Shown piece by piece: positions 1 through 10,600 of a stretch of 64,000 nucleotides of DNA. Location of the stretch: NCBI RefSeq assembly GCF_004114795.1, contig NZ_CP035311.1, forward strand, positions 1,178,001 to 1,242,000, given 5' to 3'. The translations under genes were made by a program, and so were the position numbers. The DNA is from Janthinobacterium sp. 17J80-10 (lineage in GTDB: Bacteria; Pseudomonadota; Gammaproteobacteria; Burkholderiales; Burkholderiaceae_D). How positions within the stretch are numbered: position 1 is the stretch's first letter; the number at the start of each line of letters is the position of its first letter. Below the pieces are notes generated by a model that made no database searches, had not been told where the DNA came from, and was given only the letters and a program-made list of their open reading frames with translations.

Positions 1-1041
1 GTCGACAAGGTCGTCGGCAGCGCTATCCATACCACCGTGAAAATCGGCGGCGAGCTGTCCAACAACAAGGGCATCAATCGCCAGGGCGGCGGCCTGTCTG
101 CGCCGGCGCTGACGGCCAAGGACATGGAAGACGTCAAGACGGCCATGGCCATGCAGGCGGATTATGTTGCCGTGTCCTTCCCCAAGAATGCGTCCGACAT
201 GATCATGGCGCGCCAGCTGGCCAATATTGCTGGCGAGGCCCATCGCCACAAGCCGATGATGATCGCCAAGATCGAACGCGCCGAGGCGATTCCTGCCCTG
301 CAGGAAATCCTCGATGCTTCCGACGGCATCATGGTGGCGCGCGGCGACCTGGCGGTGGAAGTGGGCAATGCCGCCGTGCCGGCGCTGCAAAAGCGCATGA
401 TCAAGATGGCGCGCGCCTCCAACAAGGTAGCCATTACGGCCACCCAAATGATGGAATCGATGATCGTCAATGCGATCCCGACGCGCGCCGAAGTCTCCGA
501 CGTGGCCAACGCCGTGCTGGACGGCACCGACGCCGTGATGACCTCGGCCGAAACCGCGTCCGGCCGCTATCCGATTGAAACCGTCGAAGCCATGGCGGCG
601 ATCTGCCTGGAAGCGGAAAAGTCCGAGGAATACTCGCTGGACGATGACTTCATGAACAAGACCTTTACCCGCATCGACCAGTCGATCGCGTATGGCGCCT
701 TGTTTACCGCCCACCACCTGGGTGTGAAAGCGATTGTTGCCCTGACCGAATCCGGTTCCACGGCCCTCTGGATGAGCCGCTACGATATTGCCATTCCCAT
801 CCTGGCGATGACCCACGTCCTGGGCACCCAGCGCAAGGCTTCCCTGTACCGCAATGTGCAGACCTTCGAAATGAACCATTCGCTCGATAGCGAAGCCGTC
901 ATGAAAGCCGCGGAAGATTTGCTTCTAGCCAAGGGCCTGGTGCAAAAAGGTGACATGATCGTGGTGACCTGGGGCGAGCCGATGGGACAGGTCGGCGGCA
1001 CGAATGCCCTGAAGATCGTGCGTGTCGGGGAAAACTGTTAA
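1..1041 (+). CDS. pyk: Pyruvate kinase, C-terminal part (5' end outside window)
   Basis: Converts phosphoenolpyruvate and ADP to pyruvate and ATP, the last step of glycolysis, in the cytosol. The reading frame is open from base 1, so the gene starts before the window; 346 residues are visible. They include the barrel motif IAKIERAEAI (catalytic Lys about residue 90 of this fragment, metal-binding Glu two residues on), the family signature TRAEVSDVANAVLDGTDAVM and the SAETASGRYP loop, followed by the C-terminal allosteric domain. The first in-frame ATG (base 37) lies inside the conserved core and is not the start. It is followed 38 bases later by fba on the same strand, a glycolytic pairing common in Burkholderiales. 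Confidence 0.97.
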   Translation, partial: VDKVVGSAIHTTVKIGGELSNNKGINRQGGGLSAPALTAKDMEDVKTAMAMQADYVAVSFPKNASDMIMARQLANIAGEAHRHKPMMIAKIERAEAIPALQEILDASDGIMVARGDLAVEVGNAAVPALQKRMIKMARASNKVAITATQMMESMIVNAIPTRAEVSDVANAVLDGTDAVMTSAETASGRYPIETVEAMAAICLEAEKSEEYSLDDDFMNKTFTRIDQSIAYGALFTAHHLGVKAIVALTESGSTALWMSRYDIAIPILAMTHVLGTQRKASLYRNVQTFEMNHSLDSEAVMKAAEDLLLAKGLVQKGDMIVVTWGEPMGQVGGTNALKIVRVGENC

Positions 1042-1079
1042 TACTGATTTATTTGATTTGATTATTAGGGAGATTTACC

Positions 1080-2144
1080 ATGCCACTCGTATCGATGCGC
1101 CAGTTGCTCGACCATGCCGCCGAAAACGGCTACGGTTTGCCGGCATTCAACGTCAATAACCTGGAACAGGTTTCCGCCATCATGGCTGCCGCCGATGAAG
1201 TCGGCGCGCCGGTGATCATGCAAGCCTCGGCGGGCGCGCGCAAGTATGCCGGTGAAGCCTTCCTGCGCCACCTGATTTCGGCGGCCGTGGAAGCCTACCC
1301 GCATATCCCGGTGGTCATGCACCAGGATCACGGCCAGTCGCCGGCGGTCTGCATGGCAGCCATCAAGTCCGGCTTCACCTCGGTGATGATGGATGGCTCG
1401 CTGACCGAAGACGGCAAGACCGTTGCCAGCTACGAATACAACGTCGACGTCTCGCGCGAAGTGGTGAAGTTCTCGCATTCGATCGGCGTTACCGTCGAAG
1501 CCGAGCTGGGCGTGCTCGGTTCGCTGGAAACCATGAAGGGCGACAAGGAAGACGGCCACGGCGCCGAAGGCACCATGACCCGCGAGCAGCTCCTGACCGA
1601 CGTCGCCCAGGCTGCCGATTTCGTCAAGCAGACCCAGTGCGACGCCCTGGCGATCGCCATCGGCACTTCGCACGGCGCCTACAAATTCTCGCGCAAGCCC
1701 ACCGGCGACATCCTGGCGATCGACCGCATCAAGGAAATCCACGCGCGCATCCCCAACACCCACCTGGTGATGCACGGTTCGTCTTCCGTGCCGCAGGAAT
1801 TGCTGGCCGTGATCCGCGAATTCGGCGGCGACATGAAAGAAACCTATGGCGTGCCGGTCGAGGAAATCCAGGAAGGCATCAAGCATGGCGTGCGCAAGAT
1901 CAATATCGACACCGATATTCGCCTGGCCATGACTGCAGCGATCCGTCGCTACCTGTTCGAGAACCCGTCCAAGTTCGATCCGCGCGATTACCTGAAGCCG
2001 GCCCGCGAAGCTGCGATGCAAATCTGCAAGGCGCGTTACCTGCAGTTCGGTTGCGAAGGCCAGGCCGCCAAGATCAAGCCGCTGTCGCTGGACAAGATCG
2101 CAGAGAAGTACAAGAAAGGCGAACTCTCGCAAATCGTGCAGTAA
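1080..2144 (+). CDS. fba: Fructose-bisphosphate aldolase, class II
   Basis: Zinc-dependent cytosolic aldolase that interconverts fructose 1,6-bisphosphate with dihydroxyacetone phosphate and glyceraldehyde 3-phosphate. The 354-residue length fits the class IIB/CbbA type of Burkholderiales. Visible landmarks are the PAFNVNN start region, the zinc-binding VMHQDHG motif with its His pair, the GTSHGAYK segment, the HGSSSVP phosphate-binding loop and KINIDTD near the C terminus. A GGGAGA ribosome site sits about 7 bases before the ATG. It lies directly behind pyk and before purC on the same strand, so it may be read from the pyk promoter as well as its own. Confidence 0.97.
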   Translation: MPLVSMRQLLDHAAENGYGLPAFNVNNLEQVSAIMAAADEVGAPVIMQASAGARKYAGEAFLRHLISAAVEAYPHIPVVMHQDHGQSPAVCMAAIKSGFTSVMMDGSLTEDGKTVASYEYNVDVSREVVKFSHSIGVTVEAELGVLGSLETMKGDKEDGHGAEGTMTREQLLTDVAQAADFVKQTQCDALAIAIGTSHGAYKFSRKPTGDILAIDRIKEIHARIPNTHLVMHGSSSVPQELLAVIREFGGDMKETYGVPVEEIQEGIKHGVRKINIDTDIRLAMTAAIRRYLFENPSKFDPRDYLKPAREAAMQICKARYLQFGCEGQAAKIKPLSLDKIAEKYKKGELSQIVQ

Positions 2145-2164
2145 CGTTTGCAAGTTCCTCCATC

Positions 2165-2188
2165 GGCCGGCGGCGCAGGCTGCCGGCC
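2165..2188 (+). terminator. GC-rich hairpin between fba and purC
   Basis: GGCCGGC at 2165-2171 can pair with GCCGGCC at 2182-2188 over a 10-base loop. No T-run follows, so it is a weak terminator or an mRNA-stabilising or attenuating structure between the aldolase and purine genes. Function is inferred only from position. Confidence 0.3.
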
Positions 2189-2206
2189 AGTATCAAGATA
2201 ATCCCC

Positions 2207-3103
2207 ATGAACAGCCTCTACCAATCCAGCATCACCTCCCTCCAACTCCTTGGCCGCGGCAAGGTGCGCGACAACTACGCCGTCGGTGACGACAAGATCC
2301 TCATCGTCACCACCGACCGCCTGTCGGCCTTCGACGTGGTGATGAACGAGCCGATTCCCGCCAAGGGCCGCGTCCTGAATCAGATGTCCGACTTCTGGTT
2401 CGACAAGCTCGCCGGTATCGTCCCCAACCACCTGACCGGCATCGCGCCGGAAACCGTGGTGGCGCCGGCAGAGGTGGAGCAGGTCAAGGGCCGCGCAGTC
2501 GTGGCCAAGCGCCTGCAGCCGATCATGGTGGAGGCAGTCGTACGCGGCTATATCATCGGCTCGGGCTGGAAGGATTACCAGGCCACCGGCGCCATTTGCG
2601 GCATCGCCTTGCCCGCCGGCCTGCGCCAGGCCGACAAGCTGGCCGAGCCCATTTTCACGCCGGCGGCCAAGGCCGATATCGGCGAGCACGATGAAAACAT
2701 CAGCTTTGAAGAGATGGAAAAGCGCATCGGCAAGGAACTGGCGGCAAAGATGCGCGACATCAGCATCCAGTTGTACAAGACTGCCGCGGATTACGCTGCC
2801 ACGCGCGGCATCATCATTGCCGACACCAAGTTCGAATTCGGCCTGGATGAAAACGGTGCATTGCACCTGATGGACGAGGTGCTGACTGCCGACTCCTCGC
2901 GTTTCTGGCCGGCCGACTCCTACGCGCCGGGCATGTCGCCGCCGTCGTTCGACAAGCAGTTCGTGCGCGACTACCTGGAAACCCTGAGCGACTGGAACAA
3001 GACTGCGCCGGCCCCGGCACTGCCTGCCGACGTGATCGAAAAGACCGGCGCCAAGTACCGCGAAGCGCTCCAGCGCCTGACCGGCGAAACCCTGAAGGAT
3101 TGA
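2207..3103 (+). CDS. purC: SAICAR synthetase PurC
   Basis: Phosphoribosylaminoimidazole-succinocarboxamide synthase; joins CAIR to aspartate using ATP in purine biosynthesis. The 298-residue protein starts [10 protein letters not shown] and carries the nucleotide-binding [11 protein letters not shown], the [11 protein letters not shown] loop, [14 protein letters not shown], and DTKFEFG followed by [11 protein letters not shown]. The start at 2207 was chosen because homology begins there; the reading frame stays open further upstream into fba, but that extension encodes an out-of-frame arginine-rich shadow. The next gene, purE, begins 9 bases downstream, so purC, purE and purK form one operon. 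Confidence 0.96.
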   Translation: MNSLYQSSITSLQLLGRGKVRDNYAVGDDKILIVTTDRLSAFDVVMNEPIPAKGRVLNQMSDFWFDKLAGIVPNHLTGIAPETVVAPAEVEQVKGRAVVAKRLQPIMVEAVVRGYIIGSGWKDYQATGAICGIALPAGLRQADKLAEPIFTPAAKADIGEHDENISFEEMEKRIGKELAAKMRDISIQLYKTAADYAATRGIIIADTKFEFGLDENGALHLMDEVLTADSSRFWPADSYAPGMSPPSFDKQFVRDYLETLSDWNKTAPAPALPADVIEKTGAKYREALQRLTGETLKD

Positions 3104-3112
3104 GAGGCCGCC

Positions 3113-3619
3113 ATGTCTGAACAAGCGAAACAGGCTGCGCCCCTGGTCGGCGTGGTGATGGGTTCTTCCTCTGACTGGGAAGTGATGCAGAACGCCGTGG
3201 CGGTGCTCAAGGAATTTGGCATACCGTTTGAAGCGCAAGTGATTTCCGCGCACCGCATGCCCGACGAAATGTTTACCTATGCCGAGACGGCGCGCCAGCG
3301 CGGCCTGCGCGCGATCATCGCCGGCGCAGGCGGCGCAGCCCATTTGCCGGGCATGATCGCCGCCAAGACCATCGTCCCGGTGCTGGGCGTGCCGGTGCCA
3401 TCCAAGTATCTGCGCGGCGAGGATTCGCTGCTGTCGATCGTGCAAATGCCCAAGGGTATCCCTGTTGCGACCTTCGCCATCGGCGAAGCGGGCGCGGCCA
3501 ACGCCGCCCTGACGGCGGTGGCCATCCTGGCCTCGACCGACAATGAACTCGCCGTGCGCCTGCTGGATTTTCGCGCCAAGCAAACCCAGGCGGCGCAAGC
3601 CATGAGCCTGCCGGCATGA
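3113..3619 (+). CDS. purE: N5-CAIR mutase PurE
   Basis: Catalytic subunit of phosphoribosylaminoimidazole carboxylase; moves the carboxyl group of N5-CAIR to give CAIR, which is the substrate of PurC. At 168 residues it is the usual class I length. The sequence shows the GSSSDWEVM loop, the SAHRMPDEM active-site motif with catalytic His, and [11 protein letters not shown]. The stop codon overlaps the purK start in an ATGA (3616-3619), indicating translational coupling with the enzyme that makes its substrate. Confidence 0.97.
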   Translation: MSEQAKQAAPLVGVVMGSSSDWEVMQNAVAVLKEFGIPFEAQVISAHRMPDEMFTYAETARQRGLRAIIAGAGGAAHLPGMIAAKTIVPVLGVPVPSKYLRGEDSLLSIVQMPKGIPVATFAIGEAGAANAALTAVAILASTDNELAVRLLDFRAKQTQAAQAMSLPA

Positions 3620-4809
3620 GCGGGCAAAAGCCTCCTTTCGTGCCATCCGCCACGCCGCCGACCTGGCTGGGCGTGATGGGCGGCGGCCAGCTTGGCCGCA
3701 TGTTCGTGCACGCCGCGCAAGCCATGGGCTTCAAGGTGGCCGTGCTGGAGCCGGCGCGCGATTGCCCGGCCGGGCATGCCGCCGATTACCTGCTGACCGC
3801 CGGCTACAACGATCCGGTCGCGCTGAACCAGCTTTCCGGCCTGTGCGCGGCGGTCACTACCGAATTTGAAAACGTCCCGGCGCAAAGCCTGGCGCAGCTG
3901 GCGGCGCACAGCTTTGTCGCGCCGGCGGCCGCCAGTGTGTCGGTGGCTCAGGACCGCATCGTTGAAAAGCGCTTCTTCACCGAGTGCGCCGCGACCTCGC
4001 ATGTGCTGCCGGCGCCGCACAAGGTCATTGCCAGCGAAGCTGACATCGACGCCATCACGCCTGAGCTGTTGCCGGGCATTCTGAAAACCGCCCGCCTCGG
4101 TTACGACGGCAAGGGCCAGGTGCGGGTGCGCACGCAGGAAGAAGTGCGCGCAGCTTTCAGGGAAATGCAGGGCGTGACCTGCGTGCTGGAAAAGATGCTG
4201 CCGCTGGCTTATGAAGTCTCGGTGCTGGCCGCGCGCGGCGCCGACGGCGAATCGGCGGTGTACCCGATCGCTGAAAACGTCCACCGCGACGGCATCCTGT
4301 TTTCCACTACCGTGCCCGGTCCGAATGTCTCGGACGAATGCGCGCGCCGCGCGCAGCATGCGGCGCTGGCCATCATCGGCAAGCTCGAGTACGTGGGCGT
4401 GCTGTGCATCGAATTCTTCGTGCTGCAGGATGGCTCCCTGGTGGTCAATGAAATGGCCCCGCGACCGCACAACAGCGGCCACTACACCATCGATGCCTGC
4501 ATCACCAGCCAGTTCGCGCAGCAGGCCCGCGCCATGGCGCGGCTGCCGCTGGGCGACGTGCGCCAGCATTCGCCGGCAGTGATGCTCAACATTCTTGGCG
4601 ACATCTGGTTCGAGGGCGACAGCGACAACGCGCGCGAACCCGTCTGGGACAAGGTGCTGGCGCTGCGCGGCGCCAACCTGCATTTGTATGGCAAGGATGA
4701 CCCGCGCCGCGGCCGCAAGATGGGGCACGTCACGTTTGTCGCGCCAAGCCTGGCAGAAGCGCAGGAAAGCTTTGACGCTGCCTGCCGCATGCTCGGCATC
4801 CCGGCCTGA
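3616..4809 (+). CDS. purK: N5-CAIR synthetase PurK
   Basis: ATP-grasp enzyme that carboxylates AIR with bicarbonate and ATP to N5-CAIR, feeding PurE. The 397-residue protein has the N-terminal [11 protein letters not shown]ossmann-type loop after a roughly 17-residue extension, the ATP-grasp lysine region [13 protein letters not shown], and the metal-binding segment [13 protein letters not shown]. It starts inside the purE stop codon by 4-base overlap. sua5 follows 14 bases after its end on the same strand. Confidence 0.96.
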   Translation: MSGQKPPFVPSATPPTWLGVMGGGQLGRMFVHAAQAMGFKVAVLEPARDCPAGHAADYLLTAGYNDPVALNQLSGLCAAVTTEFENVPAQSLAQLAAHSFVAPAAASVSVAQDRIVEKRFFTECAATSHVLPAPHKVIASEADIDAITPELLPGILKTARLGYDGKGQVRVRTQEEVRAAFREMQGVTCVLEKMLPLAYEVSVLAARGADGESAVYPIAENVHRDGILFSTTVPGPNVSDECARRAQHAALAIIGKLEYVGVLCIEFFVLQDGSLVVNEMAPRPHNSGHYTIDACITSQFAQQARAMARLPLGDVRQHSPAVMLNILGDIWFEGDSDNAREPVWDKVLALRGANLHLYGKDDPRRGRKMGHVTFVAPSLAEAQESFDAACRMLGIPA

Positions 4810-4823
4810 ACGGAACAGGCACG

Positions 4824-5861
4824 ATGGCTGAGCTGATTCCGGATGCGGCGGCGATTGCCGCCGCTGCGCGCCTGCTGGAGCAGGGCGAACTCGTGGCGTT
4901 GCCGACCGAGACCGTCTACGGCCTGGGTGCCGATGCTGAAAATCCCCAGGCAGTCGCAAGGATCTATGCCGCCAAGGGGCGTCCGGCCAACCATCCGGTG
5001 ATCGTGCATTTGGCGCCCGGGGCGGATATCGCTTACTGGGCGACCGACATTCCCGTGGAAGCGACGCGATTGATCGAGGCCTTCTGGCCGGGTCCGCTCA
5101 CCCTGATTCTCAAGCGCGCTGCACATATTCCGGCTGCCGTTTCCGGCGGCCAGGACAGCGTTGGCTTGCGCTGTCCCTCGCATCCGGTGGCGCAGGCGCT
5201 GCTGCGCGAATTCAAGGGCGGCCGCGGCGGCGTGGCCGCACCCTCGGCCAACAGGTTCGGTCACGTCAGTCCGACCACCGCGCGCCATGTGCGCGATGAA
5301 TTCGGCACGCCGCCGCAAGGGCCGCTGGCAGCCATCCTCGATGGCGGCCAGAGTGCCGTCGGCATCGAATCGACCATCCTGGACCTGTCCCGCATGGCAA
5401 GCCATGGGCCGGTGCTGCTGCGGCCGGGCCATATTTCGCCGCAACAGATTGCCGACGTCATCGGCGTGCTGCCGGCCTTGCCCGACGCTGCTGCACCGCG
5501 CGCTTCCGGCACCCTTGACGCACACTATGCGCCTGCTACGCCTGTGGCTTTGGTCGCTGCGGAGCAATTGCCCGGCTTGCTGGAAAATGCAGCCAGCACA
5601 GGCAAACGTATTGCGGTAATGAATCGCAGTGAATTGTCAGCAATAAATAGTGTGGCGCAATACCACATGCCGGCCACGCCAGAGGGTTATGCGCATGACT
5701 TGTATGCGGCATTACGCGCAATGGATGCAGTGCACGCTGACCTGATCGTTGTGGAAGCCCTTCCTGCGACTGCTCCCTGGCAAGGCATTAATGACCGCTT
5801 GCGCCGCGCTGCGTTCGACTCGGCAGGCATCCTTGAGCGCCTGGCCTTGACCGGTATATAA
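4824..5861 (+). CDS. L-threonylcarbamoyladenylate synthase (Sua5/TsaC family)
   Basis: Makes threonylcarbamoyl-AMP from threonine, bicarbonate and ATP, the first step of N6-threonylcarbamoyladenosine (t6A) formation at position 37 of ANN-decoding tRNAs. The N-terminal YrdC domain (about residues 10-200) contains LPTETVYGLGADA and KGRPANHPVIVH. A C-terminal Sua5 domain follows a linker containing ASGTLDAHYAP, making the 345-residue long form rather than the short TsaC form. It sits at the end of the purine run, only 14 bases after purK, so it is probably co-transcribed. TcdA, which acts later on the same base, is encoded about 16 kb away. Confidence 0.95.
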   Translation: MAELIPDAAAIAAAARLLEQGELVALPTETVYGLGADAENPQAVARIYAAKGRPANHPVIVHLAPGADIAYWATDIPVEATRLIEAFWPGPLTLILKRAAHIPAAVSGGQDSVGLRCPSHPVAQALLREFKGGRGGVAAPSANRFGHVSPTTARHVRDEFGTPPQGPLAAILDGGQSAVGIESTILDLSRMASHGPVLLRPGHISPQQIADVIGVLPALPDAAAPRASGTLDAHYAPATPVALVAAEQLPGLLENAASTGKRIAVMNRSELSAINSVAQYHMPATPEGYAHDLYAALRAMDAVHADLIVVEALPATAPWQGINDRLRRAAFDSAGILERLALTGI

Positions 5862-5867
5862 GGCTAA

Positions 5868-5884
5868 GGCGCATTTATTGCGCC
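5868..5884 (+). terminator. Short hairpin after sua5
   Basis: GGCGCA (5868-5873) pairs with TGCGCC (5879-5884) around TTTAT, seven bases after the sua5 stop. There is no strong T-run, so this is only a possible weak terminator of the pyk-sua5 run. Confidence 0.35.
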
Positions 5885-5991
5885 TGCAGAAAATTATTCT
5901 GCGACGCAGAAGAGAATAGCCCCCGGCTTTTGATCAATAACTATAGTGTGAACGAGAGCACTTGCGTCTTCAAGAAGTGATGCGATACTAA

Positions 5992-6027
5992 TTTTTTCGA
6001 ATAGAACAAACGTTCTATTCGAAAAAA
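5992..6027. repeat. Perfect 16-bp inverted repeat upstream of the FadL-type gene
   Basis: TTTTTTCGAATAGAAC at 5992-6007 is followed by AAAC and its exact reverse complement at 6012-6027, which ends 21 bases before the ATG of the outer-membrane channel gene. It can be read as a dyad operator (core TTCGAATAGAAC) or as an mRNA hairpin just ahead of the GAGGGGA ribosome site. It is far more AT-rich than the surrounding DNA. Function is unknown; position suggests control of the downstream gene. Confidence 0.7.
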
Positions 6028-6048
6028 ACTATCGAGGGGACGACAGAC

Positions 6049-7476
6049 ATGCACTCTTTCTGCGATGCTTCCGTAATGCCGCCTGTCTTACAGGCCCAGG
6101 CACTTTCCCGCTTTTCACGCAAAACAAGAATTTTGCGCTTACCCTGCTTACGCATTGTTGCCGCAGGCTCCCTGGTCACGCTGTTTGCAGTTGTTCCAGG
6201 CAGTAATGTTTACGCAAGCGGATTCGCATTAAATGAAATGAGCGCTGCCAGTCTCGGCAACGCCCATGCAGGCGCAGGGGCCGTTGCTGAAGATTTGAGC
6301 ACCATCTATTTCAACCCTGCCGGATTGAGTCTTATGTCCGGGAGACAATTCCTGGTGGCGGGATCGGCGATTCGTCCCTCGGCCAAATTTTCGAATGCGG
6401 GCTCGAGGTCAGTATTGGGCACGCCTCTCGCCGGCGGCAACGGCGGCGATGCCGGTGGCTGGGCGCTGGTGCCGGCCTTGTACTATGCAATGGATCTCGC
6501 GCCCAATCTGCGTTTCGGCATCGGGCTGCAATCGCCCTTCGGCCTCAAGACGGAATACGATGCGGGCTGGGCCGGGCGGTACCAGGCGCTCAAGTCAGAA
6601 ATGAAAACATTCAACATCAATCCCTCGCTGGCCTACCGCGTAAACGATTTCGTTTCACTTGGGGCCGGGGTGAGTTTCCAGTATGTTGACGTCGAGCTGT
6701 CTCAGGCAATCGATTTCGGTACGGCGTGTATCGCCGGCCTCGGCGCGCCAACTTGCGCGCCGCTTGGCTTCCTGCCGCAAGCCAGGGATGGCACGGCAAC
6801 CATCAAAGGCGATGACTGGGGATATGGCTTCAATCTGGGGGCGTTGCTTACGCCAAGCCAGAATAGCAGGGTCGGCGTTGCGTACCGGTCCAAAATCCGT
6901 CACACCCTGAAAGGCAATGCCAGTTATGCCAAGCCCGCAGGCCTGCCCGCGCCGCTCGCGGCATCGGCCACTTTTACCGATACGGGCGCAAGTGCCGATG
7001 TCACCTTGCCTGAATCGCTGAATGTGAGCGGCTATGTCGATCTGGATCCGAAGTGGGCGCTGCTGGGCGAGATTGGCTGGGTACGCTGGAGTCGCTTCAA
7101 GGAATTGCGCGTGCGTTTCAATAATGGCGCAGCTGACAGCGTGACACCGGAAGAATGGGGTAATGCGGTTCGGGTGGCCATCGCAGTCAACTATCGTTAT
7201 AACGATGCGTGGAAGCTGCGTGGAGGCCTTGCCTACGATCCGACGCCGGTGAAAACCGCATTCCGTACCCCGCGCGTTCCCGATGCCGACCGCACCTGGC
7301 TGACGTTCGGCGCCCGGTACAAGCCTTCAGAAAACGATGCCTGGGACTTTGGCTATGCACACATATTTATCAAGGATGCACCGATCAACAAGACCGAGCC
7401 GAATCGCGGCACGTTGACCGGCGAGTACGAAAGCAATGTCAATATCCTGAGCGTTCAATACAGCCGTACTTTTTGA
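6049..7476 (+). CDS. Outer-membrane long-chain fatty acid/hydrocarbon channel, FadL/OMPP1/TodX family
   Basis: A 14-strand-type beta-barrel transporter for hydrophobic compounds. After an unusually long N-terminal leader (about 57 residues, with a hydrophobic core from about residue 36 and a likely cut after NVYA) comes the family hallmark SGFALNEMSAASLGNAHAG and then STIYFNPAGLS, corresponding to the FadL plug. The barrel ends in a C-terminal aromatic residue (YSRTF), typical of BamA-recognised outer-membrane proteins. Of 475 residues, about 418 form the mature protein. The ATG at 6049 has GAGGGGA about 9 bases upstream. No fad genes lie next to it, so its substrate cannot be read from context. 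Confidence 0.9.
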   Translation: MHSFCDASVMPPVLQAQALSRFSRKTRILRLPCLRIVAAGSLVTLFAVVPGSNVYASGFALNEMSAASLGNAHAGAGAVAEDLSTIYFNPAGLSLMSGRQFLVAGSAIRPSAKFSNAGSRSVLGTPLAGGNGGDAGGWALVPALYYAMDLAPNLRFGIGLQSPFGLKTEYDAGWAGRYQALKSEMKTFNINPSLAYRVNDFVSLGAGVSFQYVDVELSQAIDFGTACIAGLGAPTCAPLGFLPQARDGTATIKGDDWGYGFNLGALLTPSQNSRVGVAYRSKIRHTLKGNASYAKPAGLPAPLAASATFTDTGASADVTLPESLNVSGYVDLDPKWALLGEIGWVRWSRFKELRVRFNNGAADSVTPEEWGNAVRVAIAVNYRYNDAWKLRGGLAYDPTPVKTAFRTPRVPDADRTWLTFGARYKPSENDAWDFGYAHIFIKDAPINKTEPNRGTLTGEYESNVNILSVQYSRTF

Positions 7477-7635
7477 ACGGCTGGCAGTCTTTTCGCATTT
7501 CCTCGTCAGGCGGTATTTGCCGTCAGTGCCACTGCGACCTTTATCCAAAGAAAGAACAGGCCTACGAATATGCCATAATACTCTGGCAAGCTTTCCGCTT
7601 GCGACAAATAATAAAACTAATCGCTCGGGGAAAAC

Positions 7636-10600
7636 ATGCGTGCAAAAATTGTCGCCATCGCCATGGCGGTCATCGCCCTTGTTGCAGCTGCTTACTGGTA
7701 TTTTGGCAGGAATGACGATGGCGCTTTTGCGCCAGCGGGACCGGAGACAACCAGCTTCCAGCTGATCGATGCCGCCGACCGCAGCCTCGATGGTTCGCCG
7801 GCGCTGGCGCTGACGTTTTCCCTGCCGCTGGATGCGCGTACTTCCTATGACAAGTATGTCCGCGTCTTTGAAATGCCGACCCCGGTCGATGGCAGCGCCG
7901 CACAGTCCGACGAGGAAGACGAGTATGCCGGCAGTCCCGCCAAGGGCAAGGCTTATTCCGTCAGCACCAAGCCGGAAGAGACCAATCCAAACGGTGGCAA
8001 GCCGGTCGAAGGCGCCTGGGTGGTGGGCGACAATCCGCGCCTGTTGTACTTCCCGCACATCAAGCCGCAAACCCGCTATGTCGTCCAGGTTCTGGTCGCG
8101 CTGCCGGCAAAGAACGGCAGCAAGCTGCCGTCGGAAGCGCGTTATGCCATCACCACGGCGCCGGTGTCGCCGGCCTATTATTTCGCCAGCAATGGCATGG
8201 TATTGCCGGCCAAGCAGAATGGCGGCTTGCCTGTGGTGACCGTCAATGTGCCGGAAGTCGATGTGCAATTCTTGCGCGTCAAGCCGGACCAGTTGCCGCG
8301 ATTCCTGGACCGGGTCATCGGCGGGCGCAAGCCTGCCAAGGACAAGTCGGAACAGGCCGGTGAAGCGGGGGAGGAAGGCGAGGCCGGCTACGATTACGAC
8401 TATGACTGGCGCAAGAGCAAATTGCGCGGCGCCGTGTATGTCGGCCAGCTCGACGACTTGCGCAGCCTGACCGAGAGCGTCTATCTGGGGCGCTTCCTCA
8501 CCGAGCAAAAGCCCAACCGGCGCAGCGTGACGCACTTGCCGGTGGAAGATATCCGTGAATTGCAGGAGCCGGGTGTCTATGTCGCGGTGATGAGCCAGCC
8601 GGGGCGCTTCCGTTACGAATTCCAGACCAGCTATTTTTATGTCAGCGATATCGGCATGCATGCGCGCCTGTTCGACAAGGGCGCCGATGTCTTCGTCAGC
8701 TCGCTCATCGATGGCAAGGCAGTCAGCGGCGTCGACATATCCTGGCTCGATGAAGAGGGCAAGGTGCTGGCGCAGGCCGCAACCGATGGCGATGGCCATG
8801 CGGTATTTGCCGAGCGCCCGAAAAATGCCAGGGTGGCAGTCGCCCGCAAGGATCGCCAGGTCAGCATGATCGCCCTGAAGGAGCCGGCGCTGGACCTGTC
8901 GGAATACGACATTACGGGCGCCACCTCCAGGCCCGTGCGTCTGTTTGCCTGGTCCGGCCGCAACCTTTACCGGCCTGGCGAATCGTTCGACTTGTCGGTG
9001 CTGGCGCGCGACGCCGACGGCCATCCGGTGGCGGCGCAGCCGGTGCAAGCCATCCTCAAGCGCCCCGATGGCAAGCGCCATTTCACGGCCAGCTGGAAGC
9101 CGGATGGGCGTTATCCGGGGTATTACCTGAAACGCCTGGAATTGCCGCCCGATGCGCCGACCGGTTTCTGGAGCCTGGAATTGCGCAGCGACCCCGCCGA
9201 AAAAACGCCGGGCACGGTGATGCGCTTCGGCGTCGAGGAATTTTTGCCGGAACGCATGAAGCTCGATTTGTCGAGCAAGCAGGCCGTGCTGGCGCCCGAT
9301 GGCGAATTTGGCATCGAGGTCCAGGGCAAGTACCTGTATGGCGCGCCCGCCGCCGGTAACCGCCTGCTCGGCGTGGCGCAGTATGAGCGCAACAAGAACC
9401 CGCTGGCAAAGGAATTCCCTGGATTCGAATTCGGCAATATTGCCGATGATGACTTCAAGACGCGCAAGGAACTCGACGAAGACAAGCTTGATGCCGAAGG
9501 CCGCGCCAGTGCAGCCATTGACCTGTCGCCGGTGGCCAAGCGCCGTTCACCTTTCACCGTGCGCGCCACCTACAGCCTGCTGGAGTCGGGCGGCCGTCCG
9601 ATCGTGCGCAGCATCGAGCGCGTGGTCTGGCCGGCGCCGGTCATCCTTGGCATGCGGCCGCTGTTTACCGGCGACTACGCCAAGGAAAACAGCCAGGTCG
9701 AATTTGAAGTGGTGCGCGCAGGCAGTGATGGCAAGCTAAAAGCTTCCGCCAGCATGCCGGTGCGCCTGTTCCGTGAAAACCGCGATTATTACTGGCGCTT
9801 CGAAGACCAGCGTGGCTGGCATTCGGGCTTTACCGAAACCGATGAACTGGTTGAGACATCGTCCGTCAGCGTGCCCGCCGGCGCGCGTGGCAAGCTGCGC
9901 GTGCCGGTGCGTTATGGCCGCTACCGCCTCGAAGTCATGGACCCGGAAACCGGCCTGACAAGCGCTTACCGCTTCTATGCCGGCTGGAGCGCACGCTCCG
10001 ACGAAGAGCAGGGCGTGCGCCCGGACCGCGTGGCGTTGAAGCTCGACAAGCCCGCCTATCGCGACGGCGATACCGCGCGCCTGACCATCACGCCGCCGCA
10101 CCAGGGCCAGGCGCTGGCGACCGTGGAGGGCGACCGCACCTTGTGGACCAAGCGCGTCGCCATCAAGGACGCCAGCGCCACGGTCGACATTCCCCTGGGC
10201 GAAAACTGGAAGCGCCATGACCTGTACGTCACGGTGATGGTAATGCGGCCCGGCAGCGAAGGCGACCGCGTCACACCGGCGCGCGCGCTGGGCATCATGC
10301 ACCTGCCGCTGGAGCGCACCGAACGCAAGCTGAATGTAACGCTGGAAGCGCCGCAGAAGGCGTTGCCGGAAACCACCGTCAAGGTTAAAGTGAAGGTGCC
10401 GGAGGCAAAGGGCCAGCAAGCCATGGTCACGCTGTCGGCAGTGGATGTCGGCATCCTCAACATCACTCGCTTTCCCACGCCGGACCCGCACGGTTTCTAT
10501 TTCGGTCGCTTGCGCTATGGCGCTGACCAGCATGACATCTACGGGCGCCTCATCGAGAAGCTGCAAGGGCAAAAGGGCAAGCTCAAGTTCGGCGGCGACA

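Noticed and set aside
1065..2153. Long minus-strand open frame opposite fba
   Set aside because: His/Asp/Val-rich composition is the usual antisense shadow of a high-GC gene; fba is certain on the other strand.
1637..2206. Upstream extension of purC into fba
   Set aside because: Arginine-rich shadow of fba; the family start is MNSLYQ at 2207.
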